Positions 42,601-54,600 of a stretch of DNA of 64,000 nucleotides are shown here, in pieces. The notes below the pieces were generated by a model, which made no database searches, had not been told where the DNA came from, and worked only from the letters and a program-made list of their open reading frames with translations. Numbering within the stretch: the stretch's first letter is position 1; every line of letters begins with the position of its first letter. The position numbers were made by a program, and so were the translations under genes. Source of the stretch: Trissonchulus latispiculum (Eukaryota > Nematoda > Enoplea > Enoplida > Ironidae); contig JASAND010032069.1 of assembly GCA_030248195.1 (NCBI GenBank), positions 1-64,000 on the forward strand, written 5' to 3'.

Positions 42601-45600
42601 TCCCGCTTCCTATTGTGACATCCTTTTTCTGAAATTCAAATTTTTCTTATTCGTGTTCCGCTGACACTGGAGTAGGCGATATGCCTAACTCATAGCAGGC
42701 TGCCCATAAGCTCGAAACAGACAACAGTAATAAGGTGATCAATTAAAGGGAGCAGTTGTTTTGTGTTTGCTTCAAGGCTCAAGAATCACTGGATTGATGT
42801 ATAGATTTGCTACTGAATAGGCTCTATTGTTCTGGACAGTTGCATAAATATCCCTTTACAGTTTCCAATGAATTGCGTGACAAAAGCTTCCCTTCGAAAT
42901 TTAATCAGCCTTTTTTGCCTATCCATGAACAATAAGCTGTTATTCAGGTTTTCGTTGTTTGTCGACTCCGTGAGATAGGCACTGAATTTCGTCTTAGGCT
43001 TTGCCTGCCAGTACTCTAAATCAGGTAAATTTATCCGGTATGGCTGAGCGTGGCTTTTGGAGCCTATTTAAGAGTAAGCAACAAATGAACGCGATTGTAA
43101 ATCGTATAATTGGATCAGTTCAAAATAAGATCAGTTGATACTTAAAAACTAGGCTGAAGAAGCTCGTCATGGTAGGTATAGGTTTTAAGAACAGCATTGA
43201 ACTCAAGAGCCACGCAAACTTAGGCATTTCACGACAGTTCGAGGTATATATAAGCCCGGTTCACACTACACAAGGTTTAAGGTTTAGAGTTGGGTTTAAG
43301 GTTTAAACTTTAAGCAGTTGAACGGGAAGGTTTAACGAATGTCTGAATGTCACGTGATTTTTATATCAGCCAGTGTGCACTCAAATCTCCACGGATTTTA
43401 AAATTTATTAGTTCTGTTTATAAGTAAGAGATTCTAGTATATATGCATATGATGGAAAACATTAACTAAATCCTTCATATATAATTCATTGGAAGCTTAA
43501 ATCTAAATACAGAGTTAAACTATTTTTAACTCAGCTTAAACCTTAAACCTTAAACCTTCCAGTGTGAACACTTCAGCATAAATAAACTAGTTTAACCTTA
43601 AACCTTAAACCATAAACCTTAAACCTTAAGCCTGAACCTTGTGCAGTGTGAACCGGGCTTTAGAATGAAACTATAGCAGCGGAATAACTATTTTACAAAG
43701 ACTAGAAATGTGAAGGCCCAGAAAATATTGGAAACACCGGACAACCAGCGTAGCCCATAAAAATTAACTGAAAGAGATCTGACTAGAGCGTCTCAGAAGT
43801 AGTAAGATTCTACATAAGTCAGAGATTATGCTTTTTGTTGGATACTAATTGATAGGTTTAACTCCTACGAGAGATGAGCATTTCGTCCCGTTGTCCCTTC
43901 AGGCCATGGCCGGGCCGAAATCTGTTAGTTAGCTGGCCGGGCTGAGAAATTTATTAACTGTGGATAGAGCGGGCCGAAACAGGCTGGATCGGCTCTAGGA
44001 AAAAGTTGTGAGAGCACTACAATTAGCAAAATATTTAGTCATTCTTGGTATTTCCTATCTAGATTTAACATTACGTAGCACAATTTAGAGCTTCTATGTT
44101 TTATTGAAGCTTTTGAAATAATATCGTCATTAAAATTTTGGAAATTTGCTTTTGGTGGGCCGGGCCTAGTTTTGTGAGCTTGCGGGCCAGGCCAAAATAT
44201 TCAGCCAGCAAGCCGGTCTGGGCTGAAAAATTCTGGAGCGAAAAAATCGATCCCGTGCTCATTTCTAGCTCATATATACAATTTCGAACCTATACCAACC
44301 ATAAAAAGCCAATATTACTGCGGCAATGTTTAGACTTTAGTCTGTATATCGTATATCCGGACCACCTACCATCTCTGGAAAGGACTGAAATTGCACTGTC
44401 CTCATTTCAATTTGATTTGAACACAACTCAAGTAAAGTCTAAGTTGACCACGATGACCCTGAAAAGTATCTTGCATCAAATAGGGTCACATTTCAAGTTT
44501 TCATTTAATTTTGTTTTCTATTTCTTATTAGCAGTTTTTGTAGACGCAGAGAGTAATGCTTTAGCGGAGATTAGGTTCTCCTGCTTTGAAGCACCGAGTA
44601 CCCATGTAAACAAGTTTATCTCATTCTGTCCTGGGAAAGAGAGCAAGTAGAGCGAGAGTTGCCCAAGCGATGAGCATGATTGTGATTGTTCTCTCGTGTG
44701 CTCCTTTTAGAACCTGGAAGCAGATCCGTGATCAACACTGATACTAATGAATCCTGGGTTACCATGGCTCACCTTGGCGACAAAGAGATTACCAATTCAT
44801 CAGCCAGCCTAACTAGAACAGAGGTGATTGGAACAAGAAAAAGTGATGCAACCATGGACACGACCAGAACAAAAGTTGTCCACCAACACGAACGAGAACT
44901 TGGTAATAACTATTTCTATCCTACTTTGGGTCCACTGTAATGACTATTGAAACTACCTAGGAATGAAGGCAATAATACCACTCTTTCAAGACCTGCAGAC
45001 ACTCAGGCACACACGAAGTTGATGAATAATAAACTAATCCGAATTTGTTTTGCCAATTCTTCTTTTATTCCACCAAGCATATCTTCCATGAACTCACGTC
45101 CCATTATCCTAAAACCCATTAGCTGTGACTACACAGAATGGATTTATCACTTGACTGTTACATTGGTGAGCCCATAACTTTGTGCATAATTACTACTAAA
45201 ACTTGAGTGGTTTACCAGTAATTAAGCTTGAAGAGAACTCTTGAGTTTATGAGTGTGTGTATGCATTTGGATTTTCTAGCTGATTAATGGTATTTTCGAC
45301 ATTTGGAAGACCTCATTTGAATTTTGTTTACAAAATTGAAACTTGATAAAAACAAACCTGCTTTAACATAACTTAACTACTAATGACTGTAGTTTCTACA
45401 ACTACGGTAAAACTTAGTAGTACAATCCCTTTATCAGTTTCACAGTATTATGTTTGTTTTTACTTTACAGTGTGATGTATTCTTTTCTGCTACAACTTTA
45501 GCATATAAGCAACCGTCACAAATTAATAAATATCTAAACAGATTGTTGAATACTCAAACATCAAGATAGATAGATAGATATTGTGTGAAATCATTAGTTC

Positions 45601-48600
45601 ATTCCATTGCACAGAACATTGCAAAACATTACATTACCTAGATTCCAATTGTCTAGTTTGCAGCTTATCTCGTTAAAAACAAAGCATAAAAGGCTGCTCG
45701 CTTTCCTTTGACGATAAAGAAATTTGATTGCTCCTATTCAAAGTGGGCTTCTTTTCTTTCGTGGGAATATCCTTTCGTGATCAACTCAGAATAATTAAAC
45801 AGAAGCTCATGAAAAACTGACACGTTGTCAATACAAACATAAACATAGATAAACGATTCAGACTAAAGCTCTTGCTCAATTCAGGATGTTCATCGTAATT
45901 ATACCAATGTCTTAAATTTATAACAAATCGAAGTTCGATGTTAACTCAGATGCAGCGAGCATGAGGTGAGCATTTTAGAGCGATCAAATCTTAATCTTAA
46001 TCTTAATTACAGTGTCTTCGAAATAATTTTTACGTTTTGGGACTTTAATTTTAAAATTCTTAATCATTTGAAAATAGTTAATTTTATTGCAAAAAGCATT
46101 TAGATAAGGCAATTTTTCTTGCCTTTGTTTAAAATTAACTTGATTTCCCATTCTTGAAAAGTGATAATTTTGCAAGGCACGATACGCTTTTTGCTGTTTG
46201 TGACGTTTTGTACTCAATCTAAGTTTTGAGCCAGCTACGTATCACTGCAAAGTGTAAATTCATGGATTGACATTCAAAATATTTTCAAACTCCATGCAGT
46301 ACGAAAATGAGCACGGAGAACACCAGAACAAAAGGAGTCTGCTCTGCTGTTAATTGGTTGTTGTGCCTAACTTTGAATCTCCTCAATGCTCGAGAGACAC
46401 AATTTACTAGGTTATTCCTAAGTCTCCCCAGTACACTGTCTCTCCTGTGTACCAATATTTGAGCTTTATTTGTACATCCTCATACGCATTCCATTCCCTG
46501 GTTACCTACTCAACTTAACGAAAGTATATTTCATTGCGAATCTAAGAAATACTGATGCTCAATTGCGTCAATTTGCTGTTTTCTGTGGAGCAAATAATTT
46601 CAATGGTGCAAAAGAGTGTTATTTTAGAATCCTTTAGAATCAGGCTTAGCGCAAAGTGTTGTGCAAAACACCATCTTTGAATAGACAGTAATTAGCAGCA
46701 GCACTAATTAAAAGCAATGTAGTGAGAGCAGGTGATTAGCTCTTATTAAAAATTCCAAATTGTCCTTGTCTTTAGCTGAAATTAAGGCAAATTCTTTTCG
46801 CATGCAACAAGCGCTAGTTGCCAGGACAACCTCAACGAGAAAGAGGTCCACAATGGGAGCAATTATTGTGCACTTTGAACAATAGAGTTTGGGAAAAAAT
46901 TTCCTCTACCTAAACCACCTAAGTTGCTCTAACGAAGCTCTGTAATTATTAGGAACTATCCGTAATAGCAACTACATTCATTTGCTCTAGGGTCTAGAAC
47001 TGTTTTGAGCAAATTTGCTTTGTCTCTATTTGAGTTGAGCCAACTGTAGCTTAAAGCAAAGGAGTTCTTGCGTTCTCTGACAGTGCAAACAGTGTTAGGT
47101 TTCCACGTTTCTGTCATTGATTGTGCAGAAATCCGATTTCCGGATGACGGGTGAGAAATTGATTTAGCCGAACTATCCGGATTTTTACTAATATTCGGTT
47201 TACTGTGAAATTTTAAAGTAGGCGAACATTAGGTTCTAGTTATTAGGTTGAAGAACTCCTTCCTCTTCAAAGTACAAAATTACGATTAGCAGAATTAGAA
47301 ATTTTTAATTATACCTTACTCAGTTACACGTGCAATTATAGTTGCAAAACTGCAACATAGTTTACTTTTGAAATTTCTTTGATTTCGAAAGCCGTAATTC
47401 AACTAAACTGATTCTACATCTACTTCATTCCACAAGTTGATCCAATCTCCTAATTTTCCCCTACAATTGAATGACGGCAAAACGTGTGTGTCATCCGCGA
47501 TTGCAAGCATTAGTCAGTATATTTTTGCTAATAAGGAATCCTTACGACCGATGGGACTTCGTGCCTTGCGTAGCAACTAAATTTATCCAAAGTTAATTTT
47601 CAGCGCCAGACTAAGGTCAGGCTTCTCATCCCCAGGTGGGAGTCAACAGACCTTTCTGTTGCCACAGTAGGGTTACAGTATTCTTTGTTATCGTCAGTTG
47701 TTTTATTTTTAGCCTCTGTTCCAAGTGTGACTTTAAGAAAATTACCAACACCAGCCACCACTACATCCTCAGCAGGCGACGCATCTTATACCACTGGAAA
47801 GAACTATCAAGTAAAAATCAATAATCATTTCACAATAACCGAATCGATAATAAATAATCATAGACATGTTTTACAATGAACTTTTCTTTGTTTAACAAAA
47901 GCGAAATTCTGTGAATTGATTTATTGTTTATGCTTATCAATTTTTCTTACGTAACACTTCGCCGCTGCTTTCGATCGGTTAGATCGACTATGTTACAATC
48001 AAATATTTTGCTTTGTTATATTTTAGTCTGCTGAATCAATGCAGAAAACCAAGGAGGAAGCTAAAGCCGATCCGGCAGTGAAACAGGATCGATCTGACTC
48101 AACCAAGAAGCTCGCCCTGGCCACAAATCAGTTGAAAATTCGTCGCCTATTCGGAGGAAACGGGGGTCGAAAGAAGGGTCGAAAACGACGATACAGCGAC
48201 GGCGAGATCACCTTCAGCGATGAAGACATCGAGTTTCAAGAAGAGGAAGAGGTCACGGTCAAAACGAAGATTGACGTGAGTCACTCTTCGGAGGGAAATC
48301 GGGCCGAGAAATCCGCTGAACCAGCGGAGGATTCAGCGGATAAAGGCGGCTACTCATTCGAAGAGGAAATCGACGTCCTGATGGGCGATCAGGGCGAGGA
48401 GACTGAAGCCGACGTCAGCGTTGCCATCGAATGCGAAGGAGAGGAGGAGAAAACTGACTCTGATCTGTCGGCCAGATCAAAGACTATCTCAAGTACAGCT
48501 GCCGACTGCGGAACCTGTGGACTGGAACAGGAGGCCAGTTCGCCCTCGGATCATGACGACTCAAAAACGCTGAGAGGAAGATCCTCAACAGCTTCAATTA

Positions 48601-51600
48601 AAGGTACTAAAATTAAAGTATGTGGCATTAGGTTTAAACTTCTTGAAAAAAGAAGGATCTGTAAATGCAAATGATTCAATATTAATTGTGGGAGCTGTGA
48701 ACAATTATTCAACTGAACTCTTCTTACAAATTCTGCCTCATTAACTGATAGACTTTAATTGTGGAATGATAATAATATATAGTTGTGGGCTGCATTCCGT
48801 GTCAATCGCAAACAGAAAAATGTCTGAAAATTTACGAAACCTAAGTTTCACATTAAAACAAATTAACATGGATTGAGTCTTAAAAAATTTACAATTCCAA
48901 TTACTGCTGCCTACTCAGATTTAGTTCTGTTTATGTAAAATTCATCAGTGTGAATCTAGGTATTACCAGAACCAAAATGCAGGTACTTTTTGGATGTAAC
49001 ATTTTGCCAAAATTAGACATTCAGGACGACTTCTGTTTTCTCCAGAAAAATTACAATAAAATCGCATTTTCTATTGATGTTATGATAATTGAGCCACTCC
49101 CAGGCTTGCATGCTGACCTTTTGCTGAGTCTACTTCACTGTTACTTAACCTTTTCAGTTTTCCCCTGCATATTCATTCAACGGGGGACGCTCTTATTAAG
49201 GGGAGAGTAGTGATTTTCTGTTATTTTTAACGCATGCCTAGTCTTAGATTAAGCATTCCCTAAGGTTTTTGGGGGCAAGTTAACCTGCGGGAATGAAATT
49301 AATTAAGATCTGCACTTTGAAACTATCCCTTGTTAACTCGGCTGACATGTCGCACGTACTGAGTGACATAACATTGCATGATAGAACTCTGTCTGTGTTA
49401 ATGTTAACCTATGCTGATAGCATGCTTCAATATCGTCTAGGGTAAGAGTATACCTGATTTTTTATCTTTTAATGCTGACTGTTCTAACATCTTTGAGACT
49501 TAAATTATTAACGGGATTCACTTCATTTTGTTATTAATGACCACAAAAGTTTGTGTCACTAATCAGATTTACAGGATGCAATCTGCAGACGGCTTTTCAA
49601 AAAGCCTTACCTTAGTCACTCTAAATCTGGCAAAAGTCAAAATCTAAATTTAATTATGAGCATCTAGTTTACTCAAACACAACTCAATAATTTACGCAGT
49701 TTATCACATATTCATTACTTCGTTTTTTGAAACATCTTGTTCGAAGAATATAGCTTTTTAGTGATAATAGGTACAACAAGACAGGTTCTACATTTTAAAT
49801 GCTGTTTGATGTCTGCGTAAAACTTGCATTTTATAGATATGAGGAAGATTAAATTGACGAAAGACGGTGAAATACAAGTCGGTTGTTCAAAACATTTAAA
49901 GTCTTTTCAAATCGATTTGGAGCATTCTCCAATTTTAGTCAGACTGATTTTCTACATGACGTCTGCTTTCCAACGAACCAGAATTCAATCGCGATTTTTG
50001 ATTTGACGAGAAAACAACAATTTAAGCCATTAGCCAAGCCAAATCATTGTTATCAAAAGGGCGCAGAAGCCCTAATTAGTTAGAAATGCTAATGGCAGAC
50101 AATTTATTTCACTTTTAAGCAGTTAGTCATTTTGACTAAATTATTCAACCCAACTACGCTTGATTAGAAATTATTATTAACTGGAATAATTAAGTGAAAA
50201 CTAGTAGAAGCTGGAATTACCAATTTGATTGTTAATTATGTCTACGCACGTTTCCAACCATCAAGCTAATGTAATATGTAGGAACCAGAGGAAAGGACTA
50301 ACTAAGAGTAAAGAACAGGAAAGGACTAACTTAAGAAATATAAAGGATATCTAAGCATTGGGATGTATCTGCTAAAATTAGGCGCAAAGACTAACTTTTG
50401 AGGTTATTGAATTTGTTACTTCACTTTCTAGAAAAATAGGTCAGAGTTTCCGCTTCTATGGCAATCTATTTTTGATGATACTTCAGGGTCAAGCTTCCAA
50501 TTCATAAACTACGTATCTATACTACAACTAATTTCAAGGTTAACAGATGTTAACAGATGTGTGTTAATGATGTGTTAATTTCTAGAAATTAAGCAAAATA
50601 TTTCCAAATTGATTTGAGCAAATTCTTCATGAACTTTGGACTTCGGCTTTATAATGAGAATGATTCCAGGTGATCATTTTGATAGCTACCATTTTGATTT
50701 TGATCATTTTGATCATTACCATACGTATTCAGGTTGTTTCTTTTTCAAATTTTGCTCGCAAAATTACGAAGTATTTGTAAAGAAACAATTTTGCTATAAA
50801 AGAGTCTAAATATGATTGCAACCTGCATATCGATGACCGAATTGATAAAATTTTGTTGTACTTAGCCGAAAGTTGTGATTTCGATCCCCACCAAAGGCCG
50901 AATTCTGCGGCTCATGTAGGACTAGTGGCCACTGTGCGTTTTGTAAGATTCTTCAGTTTTGGAGCGGAGCATTAGGGCTTTAGGCCGAAATAAGATTTAC
51001 CAGGATTAACCAAGATCGAAAAGCCATACTTTTGATTGCCGACGAAACAATTCAGATTTACGTCTTAACTCTCTTAAGGTTAAGAGGATATACGGAATCT
51101 GTTGTTGACAGAGAGATTAGCTTAAGTTTGCGTGGCGTCTTAACTGTTACTACTGTGGCAAGCAGAACCCAGTCTTTATTCTTATTGCTTATTAGTATAA
51201 ACTCAGAACTGTTGACAGCTTAATGTCTTTCAGTCTAATTTAATTAACATGAGTGTGTAAAAGTGAAAACATTTTGCCTGAGTGCACAGATTTTTCTATG
51301 CACATAATTGCGTTAATGTATATGTGCACATATTGTTGCCACATCCAGACGTTCTTTGTCTAGGCTCGTAGCTAAAGAAGGTGAAGCGTGGCGGGTAGCA
51401 TTTGGTTAGAACTTAGATTTGGAGATTTGATTTCGAATTTGCACTTTTGTTGTTTGCGAATTATATATCAAATAGGATTCCAAAATTCCGTCAAAAGTCT
51501 GCTGAAATTTAAAGCAGGACTTCGCTTCTTCCGTATGCTAGGGAGCAATGAAACTAAACCGTGCATGTAAACCCGGTCCTGGGGTTTCGAGGGTGTTCTT

Positions 51601-54600
51601 TTTGGTTTTCTGGAGATAATGTTGCAAACCAGAGATGAAACCGGGCGGGTCGTTCGGGATAAGGGGCGGGACGGGGTAGGGGTAGGGTTGCCCGGCTGGG
51701 CCCGGGTTTTTACAAATTTTCAAATTTTCTGCATGTAAACATATTATTTCAGATTTTTCTCCTGTTTTTTCAAATGTTGATATCCAACACTTTAATTTTT
51801 ATTTGCAAAAAGAAATTTTTGGGTGTAGAGGGGGTTTTTAAAATTTGTTTGGGTGGGGTTTTGTTATTTAAAAAAAAAAATGGGGCAAAAGTTTTTTGGG
51901 GGGAAATTGTTTGTTGTTTTTTTTTTTTTTTGTTTTTTTTTTTTTTTTTTTTTTGTGTTTTTTTTTTTTTTTGGGGGGGGGGAATGGGGGGTTGTTGTTT
52001 TTTTTGTTTTTTAAAAAAAAGGGAAAAAAAAAAATTTTGGGGGGGGGGTTTTTTTTTTTGGGGGTGGGGGGGGGTTTTGTTGGGTGTTGATGGGGGTGCA
52101 AACGTATCCATCGGAGGCGTCATCAACTAGTCATTCTTAAGACATTCTGCAGTTTAAGGTTAAAATTCAATTCTGAACGGAAAAGCTGATCCATGTTTTC
52201 TGCTTGATTTGTTGCAGGTTGTTTAAAGACTCATTTTCTATTTCCTTTGTTTATTTCAGGTAGTTCGCCATTATCAGAATATGAGACAGGATATTCTTCG
52301 TCATTCTCTCGACTGAAGCCTCTACATGACAGCTATCCATTTGTTAACACACTCTTGGAACGAATGTCCCCCCATATCGGCATTAAGGGAATACCAACAA
52401 AGCCTAGACCAATGACGCAATCACAGCAAGAGTACGTAGTTCAGATCTTGCAAATTAACTTTATGAAATGGAACTTTGGATTTACTTTTTTAGCCTTCGA
52501 GGCATGTAGATTAGACACTGATTTCTAATTCTCTTTGTTTCCATCGTTTAGATTCCGTTTAACAAGTATATTTTTTATGGTTTTGTACTTAATTTAAACG
52601 ACGTGAGACTAAAATGATGTAGTTCTAGAAGATTAATTCTGACTGCCAAACCTTGGATGGACGCTAAACCACGCTAGCTAGTGGTGACTATATAAAATTA
52701 AAGTTAATCCTAATCTCCTGTTCGCAGAAATTCCAGAAATAGTCACGAGTTATTGAATTATAGTAATTAGCCCAAAACGACATTAATTACCTTTGACTGC
52801 CGTAACGACATATCTAATAAATTTAATTTGCTGATAGTTTAAAGCTAGTTCGGGGACCAGTTAAGCAGCTTTGATGACAGCTAAAATTGTCCAATTATAG
52901 AAATGCTTTTGTTCACTTTTTATGTTAATACTTTTCCTGCTTGTTTTGTGCTGAATTTATCAAACTTTTTGAATGAAACGCTGACATTTCAATCAGTTCC
53001 TTCAATTTTGATGGAGGTTTGCGACATTTTAAATGAGTCAAGTGCAGACATTAATTTTGTCTACTGTTAGGTACATATTAAGCTTGTTTACTTCAAAACA
53101 CCCCGAATACGTAGTTATTAGCTAACCTAAATACGACCGGCGAAACAAGATTCGCAGAAAAATAGGTTAGGTAGTCTTGTTATCTATACGGTCAGCTGCT
53201 AAAGAAAATTTCCTGGATAATATTTCATTTCGTTCCTTCAGTCTTTGTATGTGGCTTTGTTCATTTTAGGCCAGTTAAGGGTGAACTAATTGACGAAGAC
53301 GTAAATGTGGAATTGTCAGTCGTGGAATCACCTCAAGTTTTTGGTACAGAACTTTCCGATAAACGAGAAGGATTTATTGAGGAGAGAATTATTGAACGTC
53401 ACGTTGTGAAGTGTTCCACTGACTCGGACAGTCCCACAAGCACGACTGGGGAGACCGGACCCAGTGGGATCGGATCGACCGGTTCAAGATCCGCTCCGCC
53501 TGGTATCTCAACCCCGGCAGCCAGTCTTGCCCCGATCAAGCTAAATACCATTGGTCTCAGCTCACTCCCGCACATACCCCCGATTTCGCCCCACAAGGGA
53601 ACGACTACCACGGCCCCCACTCAGTATCTGCCCAGAAGCGGTAGCGGCAGTCCACCCGATCGAGATTTGGCTCAGCGAGAGCGAGAGAGAATGGAATTTT
53701 CCCTTCGTCGCCATTCCTTCACCACCACCCAGCAACCACCCAAGAAGCGGTACATGTTTGAGTGCGGCGAAACGGAGAGCCTTCATCCTTCCGCTCACTC
53801 AATCTCGCCACTACCCGACTCGTTGGATCCTCGAAGCGGTCGCTCTCCGCTTCAGAGAGTCTCCGTGCTGGTTTCACCAGGCGGTGAGCGCCTGAACGGA
53901 CTCAGCGACGAGGGCCTGGACACGAGCATCACGGCCGGGACCGTCCGTCCAACTCGAGTCCCCGCCGTACCTGTCTCTTCGCTTCGCCTCAATCTAGCAT
54001 CTAGTCAAAGCCAGATCCCTGGCTCAGCTCATCTGTCCGCACCCAGCCTCCGAAGTCCGGGAGCGGAAACCGTGGCCTACGGATTCACAGCCCCGTCAGC
54101 GACCGGCGGTCCTCATAGGCCGCACGCCAACAGCGTAAAGGGAGTTGCCGGCACTCAGCACCGCAGTCCGTACAGTCAACAACTGGTACCTCCGTCTATG
54201 GTCAATCCGACCTCGTTCAAGAGCGGTTCGGTCAGCGAGGAGATGAGCTCTCTCTACCGACCCAGTCCAAGCCAATCGTCCAACTATCCGGTCACTCAAG
54301 GACTCACGCCGGCTCAGCAGTCTAGTCGAAATCACAGCTCCAATATGCCTCCTCCGGCCACGTCGTCTCGCTCTTCGACGATGACGACAAATGCCGGAGG
54401 GACCAGCTCCAGTGTTCATCCTTCTACGGTGGATATCATTCGAGAGATACGGTCCCTGCCCCAGGGGGAGTGTTTCCAGCTGGCCCTCTCCTCCTGGGAA
54501 TGGGTCTGTCTGGACCGGGTTCGTTTGCCCAGCGTATTTCGAAACCGGGAAAAGTTCCTGGCCGTCCATATGGTGCAAATGAAGCTTCTGGCCAAATTCC

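Noticed and set aside
44138..44650. 170-codon open frame with hydrophobic stretch
   Set aside because: Its first third overlaps the eroded hAT-like element and the rest lies in a host intron with no motif; a chance frame is more likely.
51770..52130. 118-codon frames of poly-Phe/Gly or poly-Lys/Pro
   Set aside because: Homopolymer runs only; no protein-like composition.
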